DNA of 64,000 nt, from contig OZ244817.1 of the NCBI GenBank assembly GCA_965220305.1, positions 1,302,001 to 1,366,000 on the forward strand. The letters run 5' to 3'. The notes under the pieces are model-generated. The model did no database searches. It saw only the letters and a list, made by a program, of their open reading frames with translations, and had not been told where the DNA came from. The stretch comes from G965220305 sp965220305 (GTDB taxonomy: Bacteria > Chloroflexota > Dehalococcoidia > Lucifugimonadales > UBA3495). Below, in pieces: positions 45,012-54,875 of this stretch. Numbering within the stretch: position 1 is the first letter of the stretch; each line of letters begins with the position of its first letter. The translations under genes and the position numbers were made by a program.

Positions 45012-45693
45012 CGCCAAACTTGTACCCCACACCATAAATAGTATGAATGTAACGCACCTTATCGGAGCCTGCTTCCAGCTTGCGCCGCAGGCTCGACACG
45101 TGGGCATCCACCGTCCGGTCGAAGCCCTCAAAATCGTAGCCGAAGGCCCGCTCGATTATTAGGTCCCGGGTGAATACCCGGCCCGGCTCTCGCATCATCA
45201 GCGCCAGCAGACGAAACTCGGTGGGAGTGAGGCGCACCGGGGTATCCCCGACGTTGACTGTACGCTCCCGAAGTTTCAACCGGACTTTCTGATAAGTCAG
45301 TTCGCCCGCCCCGGCGTCCGACTCGTCCCGGGCGCTCCGACGCAAGACGGCGCGTACCCTGGCGGCCAACTCCCGGGGGCTGAAGGGCTTGGTGACGTAA
45401 TCATCGGCCCCCAAGTCCAGGCCAGTGAGCCGGTCTTCCTCCTCCACCCGGGCGGTGAGCATGACTATCGGGACCTGGGACTCGGCGCGCAGGGTGCGGC
45501 ACACTTCCAGGCCGTTCAGCCCGGGGAGCATGACGTCCAGGACTACCAGATCAGGACTGGCCTCCCGCGCTTGACGCAACCCGTCAATGCCATCGGCGGC
45601 GGTCAGCACCCGGTGGCCGTCCCGGTCCAGGTACAGCCGGACCAACTCCACGGCATGGGGGTCGTCTTCGACAATTAATACGGTGCTGGCCAT
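45004..45693 (-). CDS. OmpR-family response regulator
   Basis: 229 residues. Receiver domain with VLIVEDDPHAVELVRLYL (acidic pair), phospho-acceptor Asp in PDLVVLDVMLPGLNGLEV near residue 53, switch residues in VPIVMLTARVEEE and Lys in YVTKPFSPREL. The C-terminal winged helix is complete (TPTEFRLLALMMREPGRVFT, FDRTVDAHVSSLRRKLEAG, IHTIYGVGYKFG). First gene of the operon that carries the kinase, adaptor and transporter. Confidence 0.93.
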   Translation of the reverse strand: MASTVLIVEDDPHAVELVRLYLDRDGHRVLTAADGIDGLRQAREASPDLVVLDVMLPGLNGLEVCRTLRAESQVPIVMLTARVEEEDRLTGLDLGADDYVTKPFSPRELAARVRAVLRRSARDESDAGAGELTYQKVRLKLRERTVNVGDTPVRLTPTEFRLLALMMREPGRVFTRDLIIERAFGYDFEGFDRTVDAHVSSLRRKLEAGSDKVRYIHTIYGVGYKFGDA

Positions 45694-45782
45694 ACCCGCC
45701 GCTCCCGGAAAACTTCTGGTTTCCAGTTGCCGGCCCCGAGTCCCTGGACTGCGCTGGATTGCTCTGGATTCTCAAAAGCCCT

Positions 45783-46703
45783 CTACGGGGTCACCGAGGC
45801 TTGAAAGTCCAGTTCCAGTCGAATGTCGTCTTCCACGCTCAGGACTACCCGGACGCTGGGAATATCCATCTCGAATTCGCCGAAGGTGAAGTTGGTCTTG
45901 GCCAGGCCGGACACTGTACCTTCGCCGAATTGGGCGGTCACGTCCCAGGTTAGGGGCCGGGTCACGCCGTGAAGGGTCATGTCGCCAACCATCTGAAAGG
46001 CGGCTTCCCCGCTGGTGGGTAGGGGCCAGGGCAGACCCGGAGTCTGCCGAACCACGAACTCGGCCAGGGGATAAGTGTCGGTTTCCAGGGAACGGCTACG
46101 CACGTAGCCATCCCGCCGTCCCGAATCGCTTTCCAGCGAGGCCAGTTGCACCACAATCTTGGAGGCATCGCTTTGCACCGCACCATCAGCGGCGAAGGCG
46201 ATGGCGCCGCTGACTTCGGCGGTCTCACCGATGGCGTCATTGGGGAAATCCAGGCGGGCCAACTGCTCCCTCACCAAGTAGCGGGCCAACGTTCCGTCAC
46301 CGATGGCAACCATAGACCCGCCGGAGGCCTGGGCTGGCTCGGTAAGGCTGGCGATTGCCGCCGCAGTAGGCACTGTGGTAGCCGACGGAGCGGCGGTGGG
46401 AGCCGATGTATTAGTCGGGGCTGCGGTGGACGTAGGCGCGGGGGCGCTGGTGGCCGGGGTCTCAGCGACCGGCGTAGGGACGCTGGTGGCCGGATTATCA
46501 GCAACCGGCGCGGGGGCGCTGGCGGGACTGGGCGTGGCCGCCGGTGCTGCCGCGCCCCCGCAGGCTGCCAGCAGGAGCGCTACGGAGGCAGCCACCAGGG
46601 CCATGATAAGTGCGGAGCGTAGGAGGACCGATTGGCCCTGAATAAAATTAGACCCGGTGTTGGCCGGGCTATTGAGGGTTTCCCTTAGTGGGCGATTCAT
46701 CAT
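45783..46703 (-). CDS. YceI-like lipoprotein
   Basis: 306 residues from the ATG at 46703. Signal peptide with lipobox ALLLAACGG, then about 80 residues of Pro/Ala/Thr-rich linker (repeated VAETPATSAPAPTSTAAPT-like units) and a C-terminal YceI lipocalin-like domain (SGAIAFAADGAVQSDASKIV, RDGYVRSRSLETDTYPLAEF, MVGDMTLHGVTRPLTWDVTA). YceI proteins bind isoprenoid or amphiphilic ligands. A minus-strand TATAAT sits at 46794-46799, upstream of this start. Confidence 0.85.
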   Translation of the reverse strand: MMNRPLRETLNSPANTGSNFIQGQSVLLRSALIMALVAASVALLLAACGGAAAPAATPSPASAPAPVADNPATSVPTPVAETPATSAPAPTSTAAPTNTSAPTAAPSATTVPTAAAIASLTEPAQASGGSMVAIGDGTLARYLVREQLARLDFPNDAIGETAEVSGAIAFAADGAVQSDASKIVVQLASLESDSGRRDGYVRSRSLETDTYPLAEFVVRQTPGLPWPLPTSGEAAFQMVGDMTLHGVTRPLTWDVTAQFGEGTVSGLAKTNFTFGEFEMDIPSVRVVLSVEDDIRLELDFQASVTP

Positions 46704-46954
46704 TACCCCATAAGACTTGGTGTTTCCGCCGGGCCGCGAATCGCCGACGCAGCGGTGGCGGGAGTGCAATCAATGCCATGCAGCATCGGCGGGATTATAT
46801 CTGTTATCTTAGCATAAGGGACACCGGGGCAGTCTCGTCTTGAAGCCAGGTTGACCTCCTTTGCCGTCCCTTGGGGGCGAAGGGCCAGGGGTGCGGGCGG
46901 AGAGTTCCCCACTCCGCACCCTGGTTGCCCGGAAGAGCCGCCGACGGTCCCAAT

Positions 46955-47383
46955 TTACTGGGAATTAGCGGGCGCGGTGTAGGCCGGCTGCAGAGCGTGG
47001 GCCCTCATTTGGCCGCGGTGGCTCCGCCCGTGGAAGCCGCGACCCTCGAATCCCCGGCCCAGCAACCCGGGAGGAATGGCGTCGGGACGCTGCTGGTACC
47101 ACTCCATAATGGCGTCGGCCTGGTCCTGTTCCATGGCTTCACCCTCCACCAACCGGTCCAACGTAAGCTGGAGGGACTCGTCCAGGTTCTCCCGCCTAAC
47201 CTGCCGGAAAGCGTCCTGCACCTGGGACTCTTCTACGTTGAGGAGCTCAGCCATTCGGCCAATGTTGGCCTCGTCGGAATGGCCCCATTTGCCGCCGGGG
47301 CCCTGGGCAAAAATGGCGCCGCCGGTGATGGCCAGGGCCAATAGACCGGCTGCTACCGAGATGATAATCCATCGTTTCCTCAT
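46955..47383 (-). CDS. Secreted small helical protein, unknown function
   Basis: 142 residues. Signal-type N terminus (RWIIISVAAGLLALAITGGA, IFAQG), then helices ANIGRMAELLNVEESQVQDA, RRENLDESLQLTLDRLVEGE and MEQDQADAIMEWYQQRPD, and a Gly/His/Arg tail (GRGFEGRGFHGRSHRG). The helical unit resembles short two-helix modules found in many Chloroflexota secreted proteins next to two-component systems. A good ribosome binding site (AGGAGGTAG) precedes the ATG. Confidence 0.7.
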   Translation of the reverse strand: MRKRWIIISVAAGLLALAITGGAIFAQGPGGKWGHSDEANIGRMAELLNVEESQVQDAFRQVRRENLDESLQLTLDRLVEGEAMEQDQADAIMEWYQQRPDAIPPGLLGRGFEGRGFHGRSHRGQMRAHALQPAYTAPANSQ

Positions 47384-47845
47384 GGTGCTACCTCCTTTCT
47401 AGTCCGGTTACTCTTGGTAAGAACCCTCGGTGCGACTGCCTACAGTAATGACTCTAGCGCAAGACTTTGAAGAAAATTAGAAGAAATTCATCCATTTTCG
47501 CGGTAGGCCGCCTGTTGGGCGGGGTCATGCGATTGTCCTTGGAAAACTGCTCATGGTGAGCCGCTCCTTCGACCAGCTCGGAGCCTGTCGAAGGACTGGC
47601 ACTGGGCGGGGCAAAGGGCCTGAGTCTCTCACCATCCCAAGCCCCCATCCCTGGATTCCGACCCCCGCCGGAATGACGGCGGGGGTAGTGGCCTGCCGGT
47701 TAGTCCGAGATGCTCTCTACCCGGATAATCGAAAGACCCTGGAGCCTTGTCCGCTTCGCTGACCTGTAGTTGACGATGTTCTTGTAATTCACGCTGCCGC
47801 CCACTCACAAGTAGAGTGGCAAGCTGTGCCATTGGTGCCTCCTCA
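47384..47845. other. Intergenic region with two repeat families
   Basis: Contains a compound TTCGAC-type repeat (47551-47594: TCATGGTGAGCC and AGCCTGTCGAAGGA) and a strong palindrome (47651-47686). The rest shows no gene on either strand. Confidence 0.45.
47651..47686. repeat. GGATTCC palindromic repeat
   Basis: CTGGATTCCG then ACCCCCGCCG-GAATGA-CGGCGGGGGT, a perfect 10-bp stem. Same family as 51335-51366 and 57314-57345. Confidence 0.6.
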
Positions 47846-49852
47846 ATGACCCAACGGGCGCTACAAACGGCCAACTGGATGGATACCGACAGGCTCCTGG
47901 TATGGGCTGTCAGGGCCGGAATCCTGTTGGCGCTGTTCACATCCCTGATCGTGACCAAGGATACGCTGTTTCCCTTTGTAGAAGGCAAGGCCATATTTGC
48001 CCGCTCGGTGATCGAGGTCACGTTTGCCTTTTGGGTCGTGCTGATAATCTACTACCAGCAACATCGGCCTCCTCGGTCCTGGGTGTTGGCAGCCCTCGGC
48101 GTATGGTTGTTGGTCTCGATAATCGCTGCCTCTTGGGAGTGGTCCCAGTCCGCAGCCTGTGGTCTACCTACGAAAGAATGCAGGGGATAGTGGACCTGGG
48201 CCACTGGTTTCTTTTTGTAATGATGGCGGGTTCGGTCTTTCGGACTCCGCAGGACTGGCGGCTGTTGTTCACCCTAAACCTGGGCGTAGGCGGGTGGGTC
48301 TCCGTGATGGGGATTGGCCAGTATTACGGCCTGTTCGACTCGGCAATCCTGGAAAGCGCCAACCGGATAACCTCCAGCCTGGGCAACGCAACCTACATGG
48401 GAGCCTACGCAATGGTCAACGCCATGATTGGGCTGAGCCTGCTCGCCCACTCGTGGGGCCGCCCGGAGCCGACCCGGGAACAAACACCACCTGCCAACCG
48501 TCGGTCCGAGCGCCGCCGCCGCCGCCGGGCCCGGAGAGGCGATTCCCAGTTCAATTACCTGCCGTGGCTTCGGGAAGTTTGGCTGCTGACAGTCCTGATT
48601 AACCTGTGGGACCTGTGGTTGAGCGGTACCCGGGGAGCCGTAATCGGCATCGGATCCCTGGTTTTCTCCCTTGGGTACGTCTTTTGGGGGCAATTGCGGA
48701 CCGTGCGGTGGGCCGCCTTGGGGGTCTTGGTGGCCGCGTTTCTATCCATCGTCCTCTTCTTCACCGCCAGGCCCACAACAGTCCTGGACCCGGTGGTCCA
48801 GTCCAGCAACATGCTGGGCCGCCTCACCACCATTGGCGCTGGGGACAGCAGCATCAAGGGGCGCATCGTTTCGGTGGAGGCGGGATTGAGGGCCTACCTG
48901 GACAGGCCGCTATTAGGGTGGGGGCTGGAGAACTATCTGATAGCCTGGGGCAAATACTTCAACGGCGACGCCGACGTCCGAACTCGGTTCGACCAGGCCC
49001 ATAGCAAGGTGGTAGAGGCGCTGACCACAACGGGCGCGGCGGGTTTTCTATCCTACATGGCCATCTGGGTTGCCATGTTCTGCGCGCTGTTCCGCTCGGC
49101 CAGACGCCGCCAAGTTTACAGCCAATTGTTCATCTCGCTAATGGGTGCAACGCCGGTGGCCTACTTCGTGCAGAACCTCTCCTGTTTGACACCACGACCA
49201 CCATGATGCACTTCGCCATCCTGGTGGCCTTCGTGGTATCGGAAGAAGGATGGGTACGGGAGCAGGAGCAGCCGGCAGACCCGGGGCGGGGGCAACAGCC
49301 GTCGGGGGGAAGGCCAGGTGGAACCCACGCCAGGCACCAACGACATTCTTCAACTTAACCTGCACCCTGCCCGGTGGAGCGCTGGCCGTCGCGGCCACAG
49401 CCGCCTTGGCCGTAGTATCGCTGGAGTGGTTCAATTACAGGCCCTATGCCGCGGCGGAGGCAACCTTGAACAGCACCAAGACGTCCCTCTCCTGGGATGA
49501 ACGTATAGCCCAATTCAGCCGAGCCGCCGACCTATTTCCGGGCCTGGCCAACTATTCCAGAATTTACTTGCTAACCGGGCTGAGCCAGGACCTGAAGTCC
49601 CTGACTGACGACCAGCTAGCGCAGGCGAAGGAATTGGTCGCCGCCGAAGGGGAGCGAGGGCTGGAAGCCGAGCCGGACAACTGGAAGCTGCGCCTGTCCC
49701 AGTTCTACCAGGTGGTCTCCACCTGGGACCAGGATTCCCTGCACCTGGCCAGGGACCACCTGGACGCGGCCATTGAACTGGCTCCAAAGACCCACTTTAC
49801 CGCTGCGCTGAAGAGGCAGCAGGAACGACTGGAGCAGCAAAGCCGGCGATAG
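47846..49852 (+). pseudogene. O-antigen ligase/polymerase-like membrane protein, three frame breaks
   Basis: Polytopic protein of the Wzy/WaaL type that joins or polymerises surface glycans. First frame: MTQRALQTANWMDTDRLLVW with four membrane segments. Break near 48130, then RSLWSTYERMQGIVDLGHWF, LSGTRGAVIGIGSLVF (the conserved S-x-TRGA segment), SIKGRIVSVEAGLRAYLDRP, LGWGLENYLIAWG and FDQAHSKVVEALTTTGAAGF. Break near 49185 (LFDTTTTMMHFAILVAFVV) and near 49310, after which a last membrane segment and helical repeats (AQFSRAADLFPGLANYSRIY) reach the stop. Total about 665 residues. The breaks look like indel errors because both sides are excellent protein throughout. A sugar transferase gene converges just beyond. 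Confidence 0.75.
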
Positions 49853-49869
49853 CCCCGTGGCGGGAGTTG

Positions 49870-50475
49870 TTAACGCTTCACCGCTTGCCACCGGCCCAGC
49901 AGGGTGAGCGCCACGGACAGGGCCATCAGCTTTACATCCAACCAGGGAGACATTCGCCTTATGTAAAGGGTATCGTACCTAAGTTTGTCCCTGGGACGGG
50001 TGGAGTAGCGCCCGTAGACCTGGGCGAGGCCCGTCATTCCGGGCCGGACCAGAAGGCGACGCCGAAAATCGGGCAGCCGGAGGGAGAACTGCTCCGCCAA
50101 TTCCGGTCGCTCCGCCCGGGGGCCCACCAGGCTGTAGTCTCCTTTCCACATGTTGATAACCTGGGGAAGCTCATCCAGGGCGCGGGCCCGGAGGAACCGT
50201 CCTACGGGAGTTATCCTGGGATCGGCGTCGGCAGCCCAGACCGCTCCCGTATACTCTTCGGCGTTGGGAATCATCGAACGAAACTTGTAGACGCGGAAGA
50301 CCCTGCCGTCTTTGCCCAGCCGTCGTTGGGTGTAGAAGACCGGCCCCCGGTCGTAGAGCCAAGTAGCCAGGGGAATAGCAGTCCACAGCAGCAGCCAGAG
50401 CGGGGACAATAACAGATGGGCCAGGGTGAGGACTGCCAAGTCGAAGGGTCGCTTCCACCAATCATTAACTTTCAT
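49870..50475 (-). CDS. Undecaprenyl-phosphate sugar phosphotransferase (exopolysaccharide initiation)
   Basis: 201 residues from the ATG at 50475. One membrane segment (LAVLTLAHLLLSPLWLLLWT) after KRPFD, then GPVFYTQRRLGKDGRVFRVY, KFRSMIPNAEEYTG, RARALDELPQVINMWKGDYSLVG (the DELPQ and GPR motifs) and RPGMTGLAQVYGR. This is the catalytic core of WcaJ/WbaP-type enzymes that load the first sugar phosphate onto the lipid carrier. The first 18 codons of the longer frame are not family-like. It fits with the ligase-like gene next door as a surface polysaccharide locus. Confidence 0.9.
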   Translation of the reverse strand: MKVNDWWKRPFDLAVLTLAHLLLSPLWLLLWTAIPLATWLYDRGPVFYTQRRLGKDGRVFRVYKFRSMIPNAEEYTGAVWAADADPRITPVGRFLRARALDELPQVINMWKGDYSLVGPRAERPELAEQFSLRLPDFRRRLLVRPGMTGLAQVYGRYSTRPRDKLRYDTLYIRRMSPWLDVKLMALSVALTLLGRWQAVKR

Positions 50476-51388
50476 TAGGGCAGTGCAAGAACCAACCCCG
50501 CCTACAACTTGCCCTGGTTTGAAGTTCATTACCGCCGTAAGAACCCGTCAAGATTGTTCATGGGAGGCGGCCCCTCATACCCGCTTACGTAGGGAGGAAT
50601 TATCACTCTCAGGCTCTTTCGGCGCGGCTAATTTTCCCCGGGCGGCTTGGGGATACTGCGCCCAATTTTCTACCCTTATCGACACGCCAAAGCAAGCATA
50701 ACTCTAGGTTTCACCATGATAATATATTACTTGCTTCGTCCCCTGGGTTATATATGCTGCAAGGACGAAAGGGCGCTTGCCGCCGCAAAGAGCGATAGGG
50801 GCGGAGCCGGTCAATAGACCACCAGGAACTGTGCACCAAGTTGCTTAAAGCCGACAGCGAAGAGAGGCAGTCGTCGGAATCTTGACCGGGGCCGGTTATT
50901 GGGACGACGGCGCGGCATGGCGGCCAAGTGCTTACTCGCCAATTGCAGCGACCGCGATAACTTTCAGATGATTTGGTCCCGCCGCAATCTGGCCATCTTG
51001 GAACCAAGCTCTTCGGACCGGGACTCTGAATGGAGGTCCACCATCGTGCGGCCCAAGGAACCTTCGGAAGATTCCCGCGATGTGGTGTTTGAATATTTGG
51101 CTCCCCTTCAGCTCAATCTGGCCGCTGGCGACGGCTTCAGAGTAAGCGCCAGAGGCGGCCCCTAGGGCTGGCCCGAGGCCGCCCTGGTAAGCCGCCCCTG
51201 CTAACCGGCTGTAATAGCGGTCTGCGGGCGCTCGCCCTACCCGGGAGTCTTTCGGTAGCTGACACTCCGCCCGGTGCGACAGCTTCTGAGCATCAGGAAG
51301 GGCCTGGGTCCCCACCACCGCTGGTCCCCACCCCTGGATTCCGGCCTCCCCCGGATGCGCCGGGGGTGGCGCACCCCGGGGAAAGCGG
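50476..51388. other. Long intergenic region, no gene recognised
   Basis: About 910 bases. Open frames on both strands between 50900 and 51320 lack any family motif, ribosome binding site or consistent composition, so none is annotated. A GGATTCC palindrome lies near its end (51335-51366). Confidence 0.4.
51335..51366. repeat. GGATTCC palindromic repeat
   Basis: CTGGATTCCGGCCT then CCCCCGG-ATGCG-CCGGGGG, a 7-bp stem (51348-51366). Confidence 0.5.
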
Positions 51389-52165
51389 TCAGAGCCCCTT
51401 GAAAATGCTAAAGACCGCGCCCTGCGGGTCGGTCAGGCAGGCGAAGCGACCGATTTCCGGGATGTCCGTGGGTGGCACCACTACGCCACCGCCCAGAGAC
51501 TGGGCCTGGGCTACGGTGGCGTCAACGTCGGAGACGGCAAAGTAGACCACCCAGTTGGGAGGCACCGGGCCCATGTCCGGCGTTATCTCCATGACACCGG
51601 CAATATCGATCCCCTGAGACCGCAGGAGCTTATAGTCCATCGGCCCCATGGTTTCGCCCTCTTCCATGCCCAGCAGTCCCTTGTAGAACTCGACGGCGGC
51701 CTTGGAGTCGGTGGTCATCAATTCGTTCCAGACCATCGCGCCCGGGTCTTCCTTCACCCGGGCGCCAATGTGCTCCTTGGGCTGCCATACCGCGAAGTTT
51801 GCCCCCTGGGGGTCTTGCAGCATCGCCATTCTACCGGCCTCGAACACGTCCATCGGCCCAAACAGTACCGTTCCGCCGGACAGTCCGGCCTTCTGGACTA
51901 CGGCGTCAACGTCGGCAGCGGTGAAGTAGGTATTCCAGTGGGGCGGCACCCCGCCAGTTCTTTCCTCTTCGCCTTGTTGGTAGATGGCGGCGGCTTCCAG
52001 GCCGTTCAGCTTTTGCATGTGGTAGGAGCAGCCTTCGCCAATGTGTATTGGTTCATCCAGCCAGCCAAAAAGGGCGCTATAGAAGTCCAACGCCCCAGCT
52101 TCGTCGGTGGTGGACAGCTCGGCCCACGAGGGAGCACCTGGGGAATAGGTGGTGATTTCCGGCAT
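51389..52165 (-). CDS. Two-domain VOC family protein
   Basis: 258 residues from the ATG at 52165 (GGAGGA nine to ten bases upstream). Two glyoxalase-like domains: SWAELSTTDEAGALDFYSAL and NTYFTAADVDAVVQKAGLSG in the first, VWNELMTTDSKAAVEFYKGL and WVVYFAVSDVDATVAQAQSL in the second, each ending in LxDPQGAxFxxW/F. Same layout as the mycobacterial CFP30B-type antigen. The metal residues are largely replaced, so an antibiotic-binding or ligand-binding role is as likely as catalysis. Confidence 0.85.
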   Translation of the reverse strand: MPEITTYSPGAPSWAELSTTDEAGALDFYSALFGWLDEPIHIGEGCSYHMQKLNGLEAAAIYQQGEEERTGGVPPHWNTYFTAADVDAVVQKAGLSGGTVLFGPMDVFEAGRMAMLQDPQGANFAVWQPKEHIGARVKEDPGAMVWNELMTTDSKAAVEFYKGLLGMEEGETMGPMDYKLLRSQGIDIAGVMEITPDMGPVPPNWVVYFAVSDVDATVAQAQSLGGGVVVPPTDIPEIGRFACLTDPQGAVFSIFKGL

Positions 52166-52513
52166 ATCGGTGTGAGTCCTCCTCCACGCCATAAAGGCGG
52201 TCATCAGTGTGGTATTTTATGGTTGGCAAGCGCCTATCTGGTTGGGCAGCGTCGGCGTGACCGGCTTCGCCCTCCGACGCTGGACCAACACCAGTGTAAA
52301 AGGATGACGCATCACCCACAACGGACAAATGTCACCGATTTGAGGGAATTCCCCGGGCGGGGATTTTCTTCGACAGGTCGTTGATCCCTGAGTCCGTTTC
52401 TCCTCTGCGTACCAGATACCGAGCCGGTACTTCACAAATACATATATTTACATTTATGTATTAGGCGTATAGAGAGGGTTCATTAGTATTTATATAGCGC
52501 AGTTAATTACGTG

Positions 52514-52542
52514 TTGACAGACTTATTTAGTTAGGCTATAGT
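52514..52542 (+). promoter_or_regulatory. Consensus sigma-70 promoter
   Basis: TTGACA, a 17-base spacer and TATAGT, inside an AT-rich island (about 52440-52590) that is otherwise unusual here. It drives the iron-type binding lipoprotein gene 260 bases further on. Start of transcription expected near 52549. Confidence 0.8.
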
Positions 52543-52622
52543 CTTTCCATAGTTAGTAGTATCCACTTATAAATTTAGTAATGATACACGATACTTATCC
52601 TTCATCATGGCGTGTCTGCTGT

Positions 52623-52737
52623 CCGGCCCTACCTCCTCCTGGGCCGGGCGCGTCGGCCACGCGACGCCTCGGCAAGCGCGCTTCCCCGTCGGACCTCCTC
52701 CAGGCTGCGGAAGCGCGCTTGCACTGGGGACGTCCCC
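52623..52737 (+). promoter_or_regulatory. Highly structured 5' leader, candidate cis-regulatory RNA
   Basis: Four consecutive inverted repeats in the roughly 255-base leader: CCGGCCC/GGGCCGG (52623-52647), GCGTCG/CGACGC (52650-52667), a perfect 14-bp pair GCAAGCGCGCTTCC/GGAAGCGCGCTTGC (52672-52685 and 52709-52722), and the palindrome GGGGACGTCCCC (52726-52737). They stand between the promoter and the ribosome binding site AAGGAG before 52804. I recognise no known riboswitch class. Confidence 0.45.
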
Positions 52738-52803
52738 CGCCTGGCCGCTACAGGACTCAGCTTTTCCAGCCCAACATACGGATTAGCCCAAGCAAGGAGC
52801 GTC

Positions 52804-54114
52804 ATGTTGTTGAAAAGTTTATTCAAGAGCCTGAGAGGCTGGGGTCTTCTCGTGTTGTCGGCCTCAATTTTGTTCCTCGTCGCCTGCGGCTCCAACGCCG
52901 CCCCCCAAGTTCCCCCTACTCCCACACCCATCGACATGGAGAGCCTCCGCGCAACCGTGCGCCAGGCCGTTGAAGAAGCGAGCAAGTCGGCGGACACGGC
53001 TGAAGAGCTAAAGGCCTCGGTTGAACAAGCGGTAGCCCAGGCTATGGCTGAAGCCAAGTCCACTGGGCTGACCGCCGAGCAAATTGTTCCCATTATTGAA
53101 AAGACGGTGTCCGAGTCAACACCGCCGGGAATTACCGCCGCCGAAGTGGAAGCCCTGGTAAAAGAGGCGGTCGAGAATTCTCGTGACCCGGGGAAATTGG
53201 TAGTCTACTCCGGGCGTAGCGAGACTCTGGTGGACCCCATCATCCAACAGTTTGCCGCAACCACGGGCATCGACGTACAGGTGAAGTACGCCAATACCTC
53301 CCAGTTGGCGGCCACGCTGCTGGAAGAAGGTCAAAACAGCCCGGCGGACCTGTTTTTCGCCCAGGACCCGGGCGGGCTGGGCGCTGTCGAAGGTATACTG
53401 ACTTCCCTACCCGAATCCATACTGGGCCAGGTCCCCGACTGGGCCCGCTCTCCCCAGGGACGCTGGGTTGGAATTTCCGGAAGGGCGCGGACCGTGGTCT
53501 ACAACACCGAGACACTGACCGAGGCCCAGCTTCCCGACAACATGTTCGGCTTCATCGATCCCAAGTGGAAGGGTCGCATTGGCTGGGCCCCTACCAACGC
53601 CTCCTTTCAGACCATGGTGACGGCCATGCGGACCATCTGGGGCGAGGACCGGACCCGGGCCTGGCTGGAGGGAATCCAAGCCAACGATCCCAAGGTCTAC
53701 CCCAAGAACACTCCCCAGGTAGCAGCGGCGGCGGCGGGAGAGATTGACGTTGGCTTCGTCAACCACTACTATCTGTTCCGGTTCCTGGCCGAGGAAGGCG
53801 AGGACTTCACCGCCAGAAACTACCATCCCAGGGCCGGCGGTCCCGGGTCCATCATCATGGTAGCTGGGGCGGGGATTCTGGACACCTCCGAGAACCGGGC
53901 CAACGCCGAGAAATTTCTGAGCTTCATGCTTTCCCAGGTGGGCCAGCAGTATTTCGCCTCCCAGACCTTCGAGTACCCCCTGGTAGAAGATGTGAAGACG
54001 TCCAGGGTGTTGACAGCTCTGGCCGACATCAATAGCCCCCAAGTCGCGGCGGCCAGTTTGACCGACCTGGCAGGAACCCAGAAGTTGTTGCGGGAGACCG
54101 GGATACTTCCCTAG
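52804..54114 (+). CDS. Ferric-iron-type ABC solute-binding lipoprotein
   Basis: 436 residues from the ATG after AAGGAG. Lipoprotein signal ending ILFLVACGS, a Pro-rich spacer, then about 90 residues of Glu/Ala-rich helix (SLRATVRQAVEEASKSADTA) as a stalk, and an FbpA/FutA-like two-lobed domain: KLVVYSGRSETLVDPIIQQF, FFAQDPGGLGAVEG, WVGISGRARTVVYNT, DVGFVNHYYLFRFLAEEGED. The YY pair in NHYY corresponds to the iron-binding tyrosines of FbpA. It would deliver Fe(III) to an ABC permease, which is not encoded nearby. Strong promoter and structured leader upstream suggest tight control. Confidence 0.87.
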   Translation: MLLKSLFKSLRGWGLLVLSASILFLVACGSNAAPQVPPTPTPIDMESLRATVRQAVEEASKSADTAEELKASVEQAVAQAMAEAKSTGLTAEQIVPIIEKTVSESTPPGITAAEVEALVKEAVENSRDPGKLVVYSGRSETLVDPIIQQFAATTGIDVQVKYANTSQLAATLLEEGQNSPADLFFAQDPGGLGAVEGILTSLPESILGQVPDWARSPQGRWVGISGRARTVVYNTETLTEAQLPDNMFGFIDPKWKGRIGWAPTNASFQTMVTAMRTIWGEDRTRAWLEGIQANDPKVYPKNTPQVAAAAAGEIDVGFVNHYYLFRFLAEEGEDFTARNYHPRAGGPGSIIMVAGAGILDTSENRANAEKFLSFMLSQVGQQYFASQTFEYPLVEDVKTSRVLTALADINSPQVAAASLTDLAGTQKLLRETGILP

Positions 54115-54248
54115 AACATCGGCGGGGACTAGACTAGGGTTACACCCAGACCAGGATCGGCGGGAATATGGCGCCTGTATTCCCCTACAGCATGGGCAAG
54201 AGTCAGTCCGGCAACTCGGGGACGAGGATAGTCCCAAAGGATGTGATC

Positions 54249-54875
54249 ATGACTAGTAAGACCAACGACCCCGGACAGGTGGAGAAGCAGACCTCGGACA
54301 CCACTTTCATTCCGGCCACCGACGTTACGGTGTATGAAGCCCTCTACCGACGGCGGATGGCCTGGCGGTTCAAGGAACAGGCCGTACCCGACGAGGCTTT
54401 GCGCCGCCTGCTGGACACGGCGGTCTGGGCGCCCAATCACCGGCTCACCGAACCCTGGCGTTTCTTCGTCCTGGGTAAGGACAGCTCGATGCGTCAAGAG
54501 GCAGCCCGGTTGGCCTACGAGTTCTCCGTTCAGGGGTCTGAGAACACCGCCCGAGCAGAGGCGGCCCGGGCAATGGTGCTGGACCCTCCCTTCGTGGTCT
54601 ACGTATACTACGTGCCGGGGCCCAACGAGGATGTTGCCCGGGAGAACTACGCCGCAGTGTGCTGCGCCGTGCAAAACATGGCCCTAGCCGGAGTGGCGGA
54701 AGGTCTGGCCGTCACCTGGGAGACGGGCAGAGTTACCCGGCCTCCCGAGCTAAGAGGGTTGCTGGGCGCTGAGGAAGATTGGGGAATGGCCGGTATGCTG
54801 TCCATAGGTTTTCCCGACGAAGCCCTGGAGGTCGCCCGAACCCCGGCCTCTCAGTTCGTAAGCTGGTTCAAGTGA
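54249..54875 (+). CDS. Nitroreductase family flavoprotein
   Basis: 208 residues. ALYRRRMAWRFKEQAVPDEA and LLDTAVWAPNHRLTEPWRFF are the FMN-binding start of the family. Later NYAAVCCAVQNMALAGVAEG, and WGMAGMLSIGFPDEAL near the end. It would use NAD(P)H and FMN to reduce nitro, quinone or flavin substrates. AAAGGA precedes this ATG by nine to ten bases; the ATG 27 codons earlier gives an unrelated N terminus. Confidence 0.87.
   Translation: MTSKTNDPGQVEKQTSDTTFIPATDVTVYEALYRRRMAWRFKEQAVPDEALRRLLDTAVWAPNHRLTEPWRFFVLGKDSSMRQEAARLAYEFSVQGSENTARAEAARAMVLDPPFVVYVYYVPGPNEDVARENYAAVCCAVQNMALAGVAEGLAVTWETGRVTRPPELRGLLGAEEDWGMAGMLSIGFPDEALEVARTPASQFVSWFK

Noticed and set aside
50899..51318. Overlapping open frames on both strands
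   Set aside because: No motif, no ribosome binding site and no sign of codon preference.
52612..52803. N-terminal extension of the iron-binding lipoprotein, or an upstream ORF
   Set aside because: The translation is Arg/Ser/Pro-rich noise over hairpins; the lipoprotein signal starts at 52804 after AAGGAG.
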